From Pararhizobium sp. IMCC21322 (GTDB taxonomy: Bacteria; Pseudomonadota; Alphaproteobacteria; Rhizobiales; GCA-2746425), in NCBI RefSeq assembly GCF_030758295.1, contig NZ_CP132335.1, forward strand, positions 2,022,412 to 2,086,411: a stretch of DNA of 64,000 bases, given 5' to 3'. Below are positions 50,381 through 59,421 of this stretch, one piece after another. Within the stretch, counting starts at the first letter, position 1; each line of letters starts with the position of its first letter. The notes beneath the pieces were generated by a model. The model was not told the origin of the DNA and searched no databases. It saw only the letters and a program-made list of their open reading frames with translations. The position numbers and the translations under genes were made by a program.

Positions 50381-53068
50381 ATGGCTAAATCTCTAGACAG
50401 CTTCAAATCGCGAAAACAGCTTACCGTCAAAGGCAAGACTTACACCTATTTCAGCCTGACGGAAGCCGAGAAAAACGGTTTGGCCGGAATTTCTCGCCTG
50501 CCAATTTCATTGAAAGTTCTGCTGGAAAATCTGCTGCGATTTGAAGATGGCCGCACAGTGACTGCAGATGACATCAAAGCCATGGCCGAATGGCTGGTTG
50601 ATCACAAATCCACGCGCGAAATCGCCTATCGCCCGGCCCGTGTGCTGATGCAGGATTTCACCGGCGTTCCTGCTGTTGTCGATCTGGCCGCCATGCGCGA
50701 TGCAACAGCGATGCTCGGCGGAGATCCTGCCAAGATCAACCCGCAGGTCCCGGTTGATCTGGTCATCGATCACTCAGTGATGGTCGACAATTTCGGCAAT
50801 GTAAAAGCGTTCCAGCAAAATGTTGATCGCGAATATGAGCGCAATGGTGAACGTTACACCTTCCTGAAATGGGGACAGGAAGCCTTCGAAAACTTCCGTG
50901 TTGTGCCACCAGGCACCGGTATCTGCCACCAGGTCAATCTGGAGTATCTGGCACAGACCGTCTGGACCAGGGAAGAAGGCGGCGAAACCATTGCCTACCC
51001 TGATACGCTGGTCGGTACTGACAGTCACACAACAATGGTCAACGGCATGGCCGTTCTTGGCTGGGGTGTTGGTGGCATTGAGGCTGAAGCCGCGATGCTG
51101 GGTCAGCCGGTTTCCATGCTGATACCGGAAGTGATCGGCTTCAAGCTGACCGGCAAGCTGCTTGAAGGCGTCACTGCTACTGATTTGGTTTTGCGGGTCG
51201 TTGAAATGCTGCGCGCTAAAGGCGTGGTCGGCAAGTTTGTTGAATTCTATGGTCCGGGTCTTTCCAACATCTCGCTGGAAGATGCGTCCACCATCGCAAA
51301 TATGGCGCCTGAATATGGTGCCACTTGTGGCTTCTTCCCGGTTGATGATGATACTTTGCGTTATCTGGAAATCTCCGGCCGTGAAGAAGACCGTATTGCA
51401 CTTGTGGAAGCCTATTCCAAAGACCAGGGCATGTTCCGCAGTGATGACACGCCGGACCCGGAATTCACCAGTTCGCTTGAACTGAACATGGATGATGTTG
51501 TTCCTGCGATCGCCGGACCAAAACGACCTCAGGATCGTGTTGAATTGTCCAATGCAGCGCCCGCTTTTGCGGATGCCATGCAGGGTGAGTTCAAAAAGTT
51601 TGCCCGTACTGATCGTGTTGCTGTCGAAGGCCGTGAACATGATCTTGGCAATGGTGACGTGGTTATTGCAGCCATTACGTCGTGCACCAACACATCCAAC
51701 CCAAGCGTGATGATTGGTGCCGGCCTGCTGGCACGCAACGCACACGCCAAAGGCCTGAAGGTCAAGCCATGGGTCAAAACGTCCTTGGCACCTGGCTCTC
51801 AGGTCGTGACGGAATACCTGAAAGCCGCCAATCTTCAGGATGATCTGAATGCCATGGGCTTCAACCTCGTTGGTTACGGTTGCACAACCTGCATCGGTAA
51901 CTCCGGCCCGCTGCCGGAAGAAATCTCTGAAGCGATCAACGAAAACGATCTGGTCGCGACATCTGTCCTGTCCGGCAATCGCAACTTTGAAGGTCGCGTC
52001 AATCCGGATGTGCGTGCCAACTATCTGGCATCACCGCCACTGGTCGTGGCCTATGCCATTGCCGGTTCGATGACGATTGACATCACCACGGAATCTCTCG
52101 GCGATGATCAGGACGGAAATCCTGTTTATCTGAAAGACATCTGGCCATCTTCCCAGGAAATCGCGGATCTGGTCCGCACGTCAATCACGCGTGCCATGTT
52201 CCGCGAACGCTATGGCGATGTGTTCAAGGGCGATGAGCAATGGCAGAACATCAAGATCTCCGGCGGCATGACCTATGGCTGGTCCGATGGCTCAACCTAT
52301 GTCCAGAACCCGCCTTACTTCGACGGTATGGAGATGGAACCTGCTGATGTGTCCGACATCAAGAATGCCCATGTGCTGGGCCTGTTCCTGGACAGCATCA
52401 CCACTGATCACATTTCACCGGCTGGTTCCATCAAACGCGATGGTCCGGCTGGCGATTATCTCATCGAGCATCAGGTGCGTCCGACCGACTTCAACTCCTA
52501 CGGCGCACGCCGCGGCAACCATCAGATCATGATGCGCGGCACCTTTGCCAATATCCGCATCAAGAACCAGATGCTGGATGGTGTTGAAGGTGGCATGACC
52601 CGCATGGAGCCGGCTGGCGAAGCTATGCCCATCTATGATGCGGCTATGGCCTACAAGGAAGCTGGCACGCCGCTGGTTGTCTTCGCGGGCAAGGAATACG
52701 GCACGGGCTCATCCCGTGACTGGGCCGCCAAGGGCACACGCCTTTTGGGTGTGCGGGCCGTGATTGCTGAAAGCTTTGAGCGTATTCACCGCTCAAACTT
52801 GGTTGGCATGGGCGTTCTGCCATTGGTCTTTACCGGTGGTGACAGCTGGCAGTCTCTGGGCATCACAGGCTCCGAGCAGGTCAGCATCAGCGGCCTTGAC
52901 GATCTGAAACCTCGCCAGAACCTCAATGCCGAGATCACATTCTCCGATGGCACGGAAAAGACGGTGGAATTGTTGGTTCGGATCGATACGGAAGACGAGT
53001 TGGAATACTACCGCAATGGCGGCATTCTGCACTATGTTCTGCGTAATCTGGTCAAAGCTGCCGCTTAG
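50381..53068 (+). CDS. acnA: aconitate hydratase A
   Basis: TCA cycle [4Fe-4S] enzyme converting citrate to isocitrate; apo-forms bind RNA in other bacteria. The 895 residues include cluster cysteines in [10 protein letters not shown] and [13 protein letters not shown], and the C-terminal swivel domain with [20 protein letters not shown] 50381 follows AGGAG at a good distance; the frame is open a further 18 codons upstream. A strong terminator lies behind it. Confidence 0.97.
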   Translation: MAKSLDSFKSRKQLTVKGKTYTYFSLTEAEKNGLAGISRLPISLKVLLENLLRFEDGRTVTADDIKAMAEWLVDHKSTREIAYRPARVLMQDFTGVPAVVDLAAMRDATAMLGGDPAKINPQVPVDLVIDHSVMVDNFGNVKAFQQNVDREYERNGERYTFLKWGQEAFENFRVVPPGTGICHQVNLEYLAQTVWTREEGGETIAYPDTLVGTDSHTTMVNGMAVLGWGVGGIEAEAAMLGQPVSMLIPEVIGFKLTGKLLEGVTATDLVLRVVEMLRAKGVVGKFVEFYGPGLSNISLEDASTIANMAPEYGATCGFFPVDDDTLRYLEISGREEDRIALVEAYSKDQGMFRSDDTPDPEFTSSLELNMDDVVPAIAGPKRPQDRVELSNAAPAFADAMQGEFKKFARTDRVAVEGREHDLGNGDVVIAAITSCTNTSNPSVMIGAGLLARNAHAKGLKVKPWVKTSLAPGSQVVTEYLKAANLQDDLNAMGFNLVGYGCTTCIGNSGPLPEEISEAINENDLVATSVLSGNRNFEGRVNPDVRANYLASPPLVVAYAIAGSMTIDITTESLGDDQDGNPVYLKDIWPSSQEIADLVRTSITRAMFRERYGDVFKGDEQWQNIKISGGMTYGWSDGSTYVQNPPYFDGMEMEPADVSDIKNAHVLGLFLDSITTDHISPAGSIKRDGPAGDYLIEHQVRPTDFNSYGARRGNHQIMMRGTFANIRIKNQMLDGVEGGMTRMEPAGEAMPIYDAAMAYKEAGTPLVVFAGKEYGTGSSRDWAAKGTRLLGVRAVIAESFERIHRSNLVGMGVLPLVFTGGDSWQSLGITGSEQVSISGLDDLKPRQNLNAEITFSDGTEKTVELLVRIDTEDELEYYRNGGILHYVLRNLVKAAA

Positions 53069-53090
53069 ACAGCACCTTAATCAGGACTAT

Positions 53091-53118
53091 AAAAACGGCC
53101 CCGTTCGGGGCCGTTTTT
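53091..53118 (+). terminator. terminator after acnA
   Basis: Perfect 13-base-pair stem AAAAACGGCCCCG / CGGGGCCGTTTTT around TT. The A and T runs make it usable in either direction. The next 256 bases up to the DUF533 gene hold nothing that I recognise. Confidence 0.92.
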
Positions 53119-53374
53119 GTATCCGGCGTCGACCCAGTATTGATCAATGCTGCGATCCTCCAAACACGGCAGGAAACGCGTTGAGGACATTTTGCACAAC
53201 GCTCCGTAACGATTGTGATGCATGAGTCTTGACTGTGGAATTTCAGAAATTGCTGGAGCTGATCCAGGCGACGGAAAGCACACTCAAAACACCCGCTCAT
53301 TCTCGCACGCCATCGCTTGAACCAGGCCTGATCATCGCCATATCTGGAGGACAAACCCAACAGGAGAGTGCCTA

Positions 53375-54058
53375 ATGCAGATGAAGTCCCTTCTCGACCA
53401 GTTCCTTGGATCCAATAGCGATGAGAATGCGCAAGGGGGAGGCTCCAATAAGGGGGCGCTCGCGAAAGGGGCTCTGGCCGGTGGTTTGCTGACACTATTG
53501 ATGAGCGGCGGTTCCCCAAAAAAGATGATTAAACGCGCGGTCAAGGTTGGCGGTGCGGCCGCTATCGGCGGGCTTGCCTACAAGGCCTATTCCGACTGGC
53601 AAGCTGGTAAAGACCCGCAGGCGGTCACCAGGACTGATGCGGCGCCAGAGCTCCCGTCGCCTGAAGGCACGGCCTTCATGCCGACAGATCCTGTTGCTGC
53701 CGAGGATTTGTCGCTGCGCCTCGTGCGCGCCATGGTTGCTGCGGCCAAGGCCGACGGCCACGTGACCAGCGCCGAACGCCGGCGTATTCAATCGCAACTG
53801 CCGCAGCTTGGCCTTGGCACTGAAGCTGAAGCGTTGATCGCGGAAGAACTTGATGGTCCATTGGATGTGGGCCGTGTGGCCGATATGGCCAATGGTCCCG
53901 AGGACGCTGCCGAGATTTACGCCGCCTCGCTTCTTGTGGTCGACCACGAAGCTCCGGCCGAACGCGGCTACCTTGCCATGCTCGCTGCCCGCCTCAAGCT
54001 TGACCCGCGCCTCGTTGAGCATTTGCACACCAACGTCCACGCATTGGTTGAACTCTAA
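53375..54058 (+). CDS. DUF533 (TerB-like) membrane-associated protein
   Basis: Protein of 227 residues. The N-terminal 70 residues are glycine/alanine-rich with a weak hydrophobic segment (GALAGGLLTLLMSGG and GGAAAIGGLAYKAYSDW), and the C-terminal half is a helical TerB-like domain (LVRAMVAAAKADGHVTSAE, then AASLLVVDHEAPAERGYLAMLA). Function is unknown; the TerB fold binds metal in some relatives through acidic residues such as those in KADGHV. AGGAGAG precedes the ATG. It seems to stand alone. Confidence 0.85.
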   Translation: MQMKSLLDQFLGSNSDENAQGGGSNKGALAKGALAGGLLTLLMSGGSPKKMIKRAVKVGGAAAIGGLAYKAYSDWQAGKDPQAVTRTDAAPELPSPEGTAFMPTDPVAAEDLSLRLVRAMVAAAKADGHVTSAERRRIQSQLPQLGLGTEAEALIAEELDGPLDVGRVADMANGPEDAAEIYAASLLVVDHEAPAERGYLAMLAARLKLDPRLVEHLHTNVHALVEL

Positions 54059-54093
54059 AGCACTCTTTCTCACCACCCATTATACAAAACGCT

Positions 54094-54126
54094 GTCCACA
54101 AAGCTTGGTATTTTAGCTTTGTGGAC
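54094..54126. terminator. 12-bp perfect hairpin between convergent genes
   Basis: GTCCACAAAGCT (54094-54105) pairs perfectly with AGCTTTGTGGAC (54115-54126) around a nine-base loop. It lies between the DUF533 gene and the convergent regulator gene and so is probably a shared terminator, although a T run is missing on both sides. Confidence 0.5.
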
Positions 54127-54181
54127 CCCAAGACAGGCAAGACTTGGCAGGGCATTGCCCGCTGTGATCCTGTCTGTATCA

Positions 54182-54589
54182 TCAGTCGACTTTTGCAATG
54201 ATCAACTGATCAAGAGTGCAGTCATCCAGCACTGCAAGAAATGCATTGGCTGCGTTGTGTACAACGCCCCGCAACAGGCATTGGGGCATGAAGGTGCAGG
54301 TTGATGTCTCTGCTTTCATGCACTCGACAATAGCAAAGTCGGCTTCGATCAGTCGAACCACGTCTCCAACCGAGATTTGATCTGGCGTGCGCCCCAGCAG
54401 GATGCCACCATTTCTGCCGCGCTGCGTTTCAACAAAGCCTGCCTGCGCCAATTTGGCAGTAATCTTCATGATATGAGACTTCACCAGGCTCAGACGCGTG
54501 GCGACCGCATCAATTGTCATGGGATCATCTTCCGATGCCAGAAGCATGAGAATGCGAAGAGCGAAATCGCTTGCCTGATTGAGACGCAT
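54182..54589 (-). CDS. nsrR: Rrf2 family regulator, NsrR-like
   Basis: Iron-sulfur winged-helix repressor of 135 residues. The N-terminal part MRLNQASDFALRILMLL with LVKSHIMKITAKLAQAGFV is the DNA-binding region. Three cysteines C90, C98 and C104 with C-x7-C-x5-C spacing match the NsrR cluster site, which senses nitric oxide. It diverges from a truncated haemoglobin gene, a common NO-detoxification target. An NsrR-like palindrome lies 15 bases before its start, which suggests autoregulation. Confidence 0.87.
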   Translation of the reverse strand: MRLNQASDFALRILMLLASEDDPMTIDAVATRLSLVKSHIMKITAKLAQAGFVETQRGRNGGILLGRTPDQISVGDVVRLIEADFAIVECMKAETSTCTFMPQCLLRGVVHNAANAFLAVLDDCTLDQLIIAKVD

Positions 54590-54603
54590 GGTCTGATTTC
54601 CAA

Positions 54604-54626
54604 ATGATGCATTTAATATGTTGCTT
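54604..54626. promoter_or_regulatory. NsrR-like operator
   Basis: The half-site ATGATGCATTT matches the NsrR consensus half AAGATGCATTT at ten of eleven positions; after one base the other half ATATGTTGCTT fits at seven of eleven. It is in the divergent nsrR-globin region. Confidence 0.6.
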
Positions 54627-54653
54627 TTACCGCATGGTCTGCTAAAAATATAG

Positions 54654-54674
54654 ATACATATTAAATGAATGTAT
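54654..54674. promoter_or_regulatory. second palindrome before the globin gene
   Basis: ATACAT-N9-ATGTAT, directly in front of the globin start. Its size and AT-rich centre resemble the NsrR site, but the half-sites deviate from the consensus. No Shine-Dalgarno sequence fits between it and the ATG. Confidence 0.4.
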
Positions 54675-54678
54675 TATC

Positions 54679-55149
54679 ATGACATCCAATCAAATGAACA
54701 TTAGAATTATTCCCGCACCGCCAGCACGCACGCTCGCACATGACACCATCACAGCTGAGCAAGTGTCTCATTTGGTAGACAGCTTTTATGAGCGCGTGCG
54801 ATCCGATGAACAGCTGGCGCCCTTGTTTCTGCAGCATATGAGCCTAGACTGGCCGGAGCATCTGGGTCGAATGAAAGCATTCTGGCGCTCGGTTCTTCTG
54901 AAAACCGGAGAATATAAGGGTAAGCCAGTCCCTGCACACACCAAGATGCAGAATGTCGGGACTGAAGATTTTGCGCATTGGCTGGATCTGTTTGGAATGA
55001 CGGTGAAGGAGGTGTTTGTGCCCGCTGCACAACCCATTGTCATTCAAGCCGCAGAAAGGATTGCCACAAGTCTGTGGCTGGCCATGAAAGCCGATCCGTT
55101 TGCAAAACCACCAATTTGGCCAAAGGTCGGAAGAGGCGATTCAAAATGA
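54679..55149 (+). CDS. group III truncated haemoglobin
   Basis: Small globin of 156 residues with the group III pattern: VSHLVDSFYERVRSDEQLAPLF, then MKAFWRSVLLKTGEYKGKP and the proximal histidine H87 in PAHTKM. HWLDLFGMTVKEVF follows in helix G. Likely binds oxygen or nitric oxide; its divergent NsrR-like regulator supports an NO role. ATG 54694 is an alternative start. The stop overlaps the start of a 55-residue membrane protein gene (ATGA). Confidence 0.88.
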   Translation: MTSNQMNIRIIPAPPARTLAHDTITAEQVSHLVDSFYERVRSDEQLAPLFLQHMSLDWPEHLGRMKAFWRSVLLKTGEYKGKPVPAHTKMQNVGTEDFAHWLDLFGMTVKEVFVPAAQPIVIQAAERIATSLWLAMKADPFAKPPIWPKVGRGDSK

Positions 55150-55313
55150 TTATTCTCAAAAGGTTGTTGGCCGTATTTTTGTGGCCCGGAAACGCAATCA
55201 GCCGGGCACTTTCAATCGATATATCAGCGGATGGTGGTCAGGTAAGGTCCCTGGTGAATGGCCTTTTCTGGGGCACGCTTTTGCTCATCCTGACGCTTAT
55301 CTTTCACGGCTAG
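55146..55313 (+). CDS. small membrane protein coupled to the globin
   Basis: Short gene of 55 residues whose ATG overlaps the globin stop by ATGA. The sequence has a hydrophobic start (IILKRLLAVFLWPGNAISRA) and a C-terminal membrane segment (LFWGTLLLILTLIFHG). I do not recognise a named family. The overlap and the tight spacing suggest co-translation with the globin and a partner role at the membrane. Confidence 0.65.
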   Translation: MIILKRLLAVFLWPGNAISRALSIDISADGGQVRSLVNGLFWGTLLLILTLIFHG

Positions 55314-55470
55314 CCCGCGCCTTGCTGAGACAGCTTACGATAGTTTTTCGGGGATAAAACAACGAATTCACAGTTGAAACCCGCATCAGCTGAGAAGGGA
55401 TGCAACTAATTGGGGTCATTTGACGTATCTGAAACAGTGCAGCATTCTATTTCAGTTGATGATCCTCTTT

Positions 55471-56418
55471 ATGACCGCTCTCAAAATCGTACTTCTGGCT
55501 CTCGCAGCCCTTACCCTTGTTCTGGCAGCCTACACCTATGCCACAAGCCGCTGGCTGGAGCGTGTATACCCGCCTTCGGGCGCGTTCATTGAGGTGGGTG
55601 ATGAGCAACTGCATTACCTGGCAAAAGGGGAAGGGCAGAGCATCGTCCTGCTGCATGGCGCGAGTGCGTCGTTGCGTGACTTTGAAGCCAGCCTGTTTGA
55701 CGGCCTGGCACAAGACCATCAGGTTATTGCATTCGACCGACCGGGTTACGGATACAGCACCCGGACATCTGAGAATTGGCCCAATCCGGAAGTTCAGGCA
55801 GACCTGATCCATCAGGCACTTGAAAAACTGAATGTTGAGAACCCGGTGATCATCGGCCACTCACTGGCTGGCTCCGTGGTGATGGCCTATCTCCTCAAAT
55901 ATCCTGACCAGGTGTCTGGCGGTGTTCTATTGGCGGGTGCAACGCATTCCTGGACTGATGGTGTCAGTGCCAATGTGCAATTGGCGGGAATCCCTGTTCT
56001 GGGTAAATTGTTTGCATCCACAGTGGTCATGCCAATTGGCCAATTGGTGTTTGATGGAGCGGTCAAAAACGTCTTTGAACCGGAGCAGCCGACGCAAGAT
56101 TATCGCGAGCGCACTGGTGCCATACTGGCCTTGCGGCCCAATGCGTTCCAGGCCAGCGCCGAAGATGTGCGCAATTTGAGCGACTTTCTGGAACAGCAGT
56201 CCAAACGCTATGGCGAAATCAACAAGCCACTACTCATGATTACGGCGGAAAAAGACACGATTGTGCCCGCATGGAACCATGCTGACAGGGTGGAGAAACA
56301 AGTGCCGCAATCTGTCCAGATATCGCTTCCCGGTGCCGGCCATGCTCTCCATCATAGCCAAAGGGAGGAAGTGGAAAGCCTGATCCGAAACTTCATCTCA
56401 GACCTTCCATCAGATTAA
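55471..56418 (+). CDS. alpha/beta hydrolase, membrane-anchored
   Basis: Hydrolase of 315 residues. An N-terminal hydrophobic segment (TALKIVLLALAALTLVLAA) is followed by an alpha/beta fold: LLHGASASLRDF, AFDRPGYGYS, the nucleophile elbow GHSLAGS, an acid in TAEKDTIVPAW and the His in GAGHALHH. Substrate unknown. The frame opens at TTG 55420, but ATG 55471 is the best start directly before the hydrophobic segment. No obvious partner gene. Confidence 0.88.
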   Translation: MTALKIVLLALAALTLVLAAYTYATSRWLERVYPPSGAFIEVGDEQLHYLAKGEGQSIVLLHGASASLRDFEASLFDGLAQDHQVIAFDRPGYGYSTRTSENWPNPEVQADLIHQALEKLNVENPVIIGHSLAGSVVMAYLLKYPDQVSGGVLLAGATHSWTDGVSANVQLAGIPVLGKLFASTVVMPIGQLVFDGAVKNVFEPEQPTQDYRERTGAILALRPNAFQASAEDVRNLSDFLEQQSKRYGEINKPLLMITAEKDTIVPAWNHADRVEKQVPQSVQISLPGAGHALHHSQREEVESLIRNFISDLPSD

Positions 56419-56457
56419 GCCAGTATTTTGTGAAACCGGCCCGTTGCAATTGGCTTG

Positions 56458-56976
56458 TTACAAGCGACAGGCGTTCAGCTCAATGTTTGTGCGCGCATTT
56501 GAACCAAAAGTGCCGGATGCGGACTTGCTGTCCAGAGAAAAAGCCACTTTTGCGCCGACAATTTCAGAGCCGGACACAGTAATCTCCCGACCACCCATCG
56601 TGTCGTCCACATCAATGGTAAAGGAGATGCTTTGGCCCGCATCAAGCTGATTTATGTCCAGAGTAATCTGATTGTCGCCATCCTTCACGGTGGGAACACT
56701 GTGCAAAGCATTTGCGCCGGAGACGATTTCCAAGGGTTGAAACACCTCAACGCCTGCACCGCTTCCGGTCACATCAAATATCAGACCTGACTTCGAGCCA
56801 GACAGATCCAGCGTCACTTTTGCATTTGCGATTGTGCAAGAGCCCTTGTTCGCGAACGTGAACCGATCTTTCGGCGCGCCCTCATCAAATTCTACGGCCA
56901 TATCGGCAAAGGCCAGCGATGTTGCGCAGGCGCAAACTCCGGCAGCAATCGTCAGGGTTTTCATCAAGGAATTCAT
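56458..56976 (-). CDS. secreted aggregation-factor-core-like protein
   Basis: Secreted protein of 172 residues with a signal peptide ending near SLAFA. The mature part begins MAVEFDEGAPKDRFTFANKG, continues with a Cys in GSCTIANAKVTLDLSG and repeats of beta strands, and ends in a Cys-containing tail NACRL, so one disulfide is likely. Marine alphaproteobacteria have similar proteins annotated as aggregation factor core, an inferred name with no experimental role known to me. ATG 56964 is a second possible start. It lies 75 bases after a secreted lectin-like gene on the same strand. Confidence 0.7.
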   Translation of the reverse strand: MNSLMKTLTIAAGVCACATSLAFADMAVEFDEGAPKDRFTFANKGSCTIANAKVTLDLSGSKSGLIFDVTGSGAGVEVFQPLEIVSGANALHSVPTVKDGDNQITLDINQLDAGQSISFTIDVDDTMGGREITVSGSEIVGAKVAFSLDSKSASGTFGSNARTNIELNACRL

Positions 56977-57050
56977 CGTCTGGTATCCAGTTGTTGCGTC
57001 CAAAGAAATGCCGCTGATCCGATAGGTTTGGGATCAGCGGCAGGAACAAA

Positions 57051-57695
57051 TCAGTTCGTGGCAAAGCACATGAACAGACCAGCACCGCCGGTCGAGACCA
57101 ACGCTTCGGCTGAGCAGCCTCTGGAGTTATGAGCAGAATTCCAGGACGTGTTGCCACCACCATGGCGATCATGATGACCGACAGTTGCGCTGCCTTCGCC
57201 AGAGCTCGTCCAGTTACCGCAGGTCCGGTCTTCTGTGACGTTTGGGAAATATGCAGTTCCATCCATCATCGTGCCTGTCAGCAGATCATGCTGGTTTGGA
57301 CTGTCACCTCTGCCGTTGACAAGGTTGCCGGCTTCATCCAGCGCTGTGGTCTTGATGATGTTCGGGCTTAGATGCAGCACATCCAGGTCGTCCGCGATCA
57401 AAACACCCTTTGCGTTGTGCCATGGGCCACTGCCGATGCGATCACGCGCTGAAACGCCACGCTTTCCATCTTCTTGGGTACTGAGATAAGCCTTCCATGT
57501 CTTGCCGGTCACGCCAGCCGCTTCTGCAAGCTGGGTGCAGTGCGCATCCGCACCGTCAAGGCCGCCAAGGTCTCCACCATTGCCGGGCCCGGCACTGGTA
57601 ACGAAAAAGCTCATTGAGGTGTCCTGCGCATGTACCGCCGGAGCGCTAAAGGCGATCAATGGCAGGGCAGCGAGTGCAAGTTTTGCTAGTTTCAT
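57051..57695 (-). CDS. secreted lectin-like protein
   Basis: Exported protein of 214 residues. The signal peptide KLAKLALAALPLIAFSAPAVHA ends near residue 23. The mature part resembles DUF1554/lectin-like proteins: FVTSAGPGNGGDLGGLDGAD, HCTQLAEAAG, WKAYLST, and the C-terminal CGNWTSSGEGSATVGHHDRHG with paired Cys residues and a final CFATN. ATG 57695 with GGAGA upstream is preferred over the open frame back to 57878. Likely co-transcribed with the following secreted protein gene; divergent from a LytTR regulator. Confidence 0.78.
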   Translation of the reverse strand: MKLAKLALAALPLIAFSAPAVHAQDTSMSFFVTSAGPGNGGDLGGLDGADAHCTQLAEAAGVTGKTWKAYLSTQEDGKRGVSARDRIGSGPWHNAKGVLIADDLDVLHLSPNIIKTTALDEAGNLVNGRGDSPNQHDLLTGTMMDGTAYFPNVTEDRTCGNWTSSGEGSATVGHHDRHGGGNTSWNSAHNSRGCSAEALVSTGGAGLFMCFATN

Positions 57696-57728
57696 CGGAA
57701 ATTCTCCACATTGGTTGGACCGTCCATG

Positions 57729-57741
57729 CGCACTTTGTGCG
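57729..57741. promoter_or_regulatory. palindrome CGCAC-TTT-GTGCG
   Basis: Perfect five-base arms 34 bases upstream of the lectin-like gene start, in the region shared with the divergent LytTR gene. Short, so only a candidate operator. Confidence 0.3.
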
Positions 57742-57881
57742 ACGTGATCGAAACTAGCCTGATTTTCTGCCGCCTCAAGTCGCCATGAGCGCCGTTTCGC
57801 CAGTGGCATCGATGGGAGTGAGGATTGTTCCGGATAATCCCTTTGATTCAACGGTTTTGAAGGCCATAATGCATTCAAGAA

Positions 57882-57903
57882 GCATGAATGGATTGCATGA
57901 ATG
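57882..57903. repeat. direct repeat GCATGAATG around the LytTR gene start
   Basis: GCATGAATG at 57882-57890 is repeated at 57895-57903, where it contains the start codon. A half-related GCATTCAAG lies just before. Direct repeats with a one-turn period are typical of LytTR binding, but the sequence does not match the general LytTR consensus. Confidence 0.35.
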
Positions 57904-58683
57904 AAGCATATCGAAGAGCGCTATATGGCTTTGATTGCCCTGTTTGCCGCGTGCCTCATTGCAGCTCACAGTGCTGGCGGTGGCCCTGCAGCATTTCTTG
58001 GCACCTATTTCTACTGGCTTGTCCGCATTGGAGCGGAGAGCCTGCTGTTCTTCGGGGTCCGGTCCAATATCGAGAGCTACGCACCAAAATCCCTTTCGCT
58101 GACAATGATTACCATACTCGCAATCCTGATAAGCCATCTGCCCTTTGTTCTGTCAGTCACGGCCATGGATATTGTTCTGGGATATCCTGAATTGGGTATC
58201 AACGGGTCAGGAACTGGCGAAACATCACGGATAGCAGAGCTGGCACTGGAGATGATTTATCTCTTTGACAACCATTTGGCGCTTTGTTTGCTCCTGAGCG
58301 TGCCACGACTTGTTCAGCGCTCTTTATCCCGGCAGTCATTGCCTCATGAGGGGGGTAACAATGGCGCCTTCCTGTCTGCAATTGATCCTGCGCTGAACGG
58401 GGAAATCTTGTGGGTTGAGGCGCAGGAGCATTATGTGCGCATCACAACCGAACACGAAAACCGCATGGTGCTGGCGCGGTTTTCGGATATTGTCCGGGAG
58501 CTGTCACAGATGGACGGAATGCAGGTTCATCGATCCCACTGGGTGGCAAATTCAGCCATTGTCAAAGAACAGAAGAATGGACAAAACCTGACCCTGCTCC
58601 TGAGTACAGGCGATAATGTGCCGGTGAGCCGGTCATTCAAAAGCAAATTAGCGGCAATCAGAAACGACGAGGCGCAGGGCTGA
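57901..58683 (+). CDS. membrane-bound LytTR transcriptional regulator
   Basis: Protein of 260 residues with about four membrane segments in the first 145 residues (LIALFAACLIAAHSAG, WLVRIGAESLLFFG, MITILAILISHLPFVLSV, ALEMIYLFDNHLALCLLL) and a C-terminal LytTR DNA-binding domain (ILWVEAQEHYVRITTEHENR, then GMQVHRSHWVANSAIV). The sensor part resembles other membrane LytTR proteins; the signal is unknown. It diverges from the two secreted protein genes and could regulate them. Confidence 0.85.
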   Translation: MKHIEERYMALIALFAACLIAAHSAGGGPAAFLGTYFYWLVRIGAESLLFFGVRSNIESYAPKSLSLTMITILAILISHLPFVLSVTAMDIVLGYPELGINGSGTGETSRIAELALEMIYLFDNHLALCLLLSVPRLVQRSLSRQSLPHEGGNNGAFLSAIDPALNGEILWVEAQEHYVRITTEHENRMVLARFSDIVRELSQMDGMQVHRSHWVANSAIVKEQKNGQNLTLLLSTGDNVPVSRSFKSKLAAIRNDEAQG

Positions 58684-58798
58684 AACTGAAAGATTGGCAG
58701 GTCTGGGCACGCGATTTGCTCCGACCCACGGTTGCCATGCTACCGGACAGTTTAAAACACTATTGGGCCACGCCCCCGCAAAGGTGCGGCCCATTGAC

Positions 58799-59377
58799 TT
58801 ACATCGCTTCTGGGCCACGGCTGAGCGCCGCAATGCCGGTCCGTGAGACCTCGACCAGACCCAGGGGACTCATGATCTGGATGAACTGTTCAATCTTTGA
58901 ACTACGACCGGTAATCTCAAACACGAAATGGTTGATATTGGCGTCGATAACCTGCGCACGGAAGGCATCGGCAAGACGCAGGGCTTCAACACGCTGGTCA
59001 CCTTTTCCGGCCACTTTGACCAGAGCCAGTTCTCGCTCCAGCGGTTTATCGTAGCCAAGTTCATCCGCCAGCCGGGTCAGGTCAACCACACGATGGACCG
59101 GGACAAGTCGTTCCAGCTGTGAGCGAATCTGACGCAGGACCTGCGGTGTGCTGGTTGTCACAATGGTGATGCGCGACAGATGCTTCTCATGCTCGGTCTC
59201 AGAGACCGTCAGACTGTCAATATTATAGCCACGGCCGGAAAACAGGCCGATAACCCGCGCCAGAACACCCGGCTCATTGTCCACCAGAACTGACAGAGTG
59301 TGTGTCTCGAGCGTATCGAGAAATTCGGGAATGAAATAGGCTGATCCCGGTTGGTCTTTAAGATTTGTATCGCTCAT
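58799..59377 (-). CDS. ilvN: acetolactate synthase small (regulatory) subunit
   Basis: ACT-domain subunit that binds valine and controls the catalytic subunit. The 192 residues begin with the ACT core HTLSVLVDNEPGVLARVIGL and FSGRGYNIDSLTV, then continue with a C-terminal regulatory domain. Length places it with the long IlvH/IlvN type. It is 44 bases downstream of the large subunit gene on the same strand and follows the same attenuator. Confidence 0.95.
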   Translation of the reverse strand: MSDTNLKDQPGSAYFIPEFLDTLETHTLSVLVDNEPGVLARVIGLFSGRGYNIDSLTVSETEHEKHLSRITIVTTSTPQVLRQIRSQLERLVPVHRVVDLTRLADELGYDKPLERELALVKVAGKGDQRVEALRLADAFRAQVIDANINHFVFEITGRSSKIEQFIQIMSPLGLVEVSRTGIAALSRGPEAM

Positions 59378-59421
59378 AAGTGTCTCAATTCATCTCTTTC
59401 AGAAGACGCAAAAGCGCTGGA

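Noticed and set aside
50774-51745. Minus-strand open frame inside acnA
   Set aside because: Lies fully inside a highly conserved gene and has no family features.
58740-58800. Possible terminator after ilvN
   Set aside because: The pairing is interrupted by several mismatches and no U run follows on the minus strand, so I do not call it.
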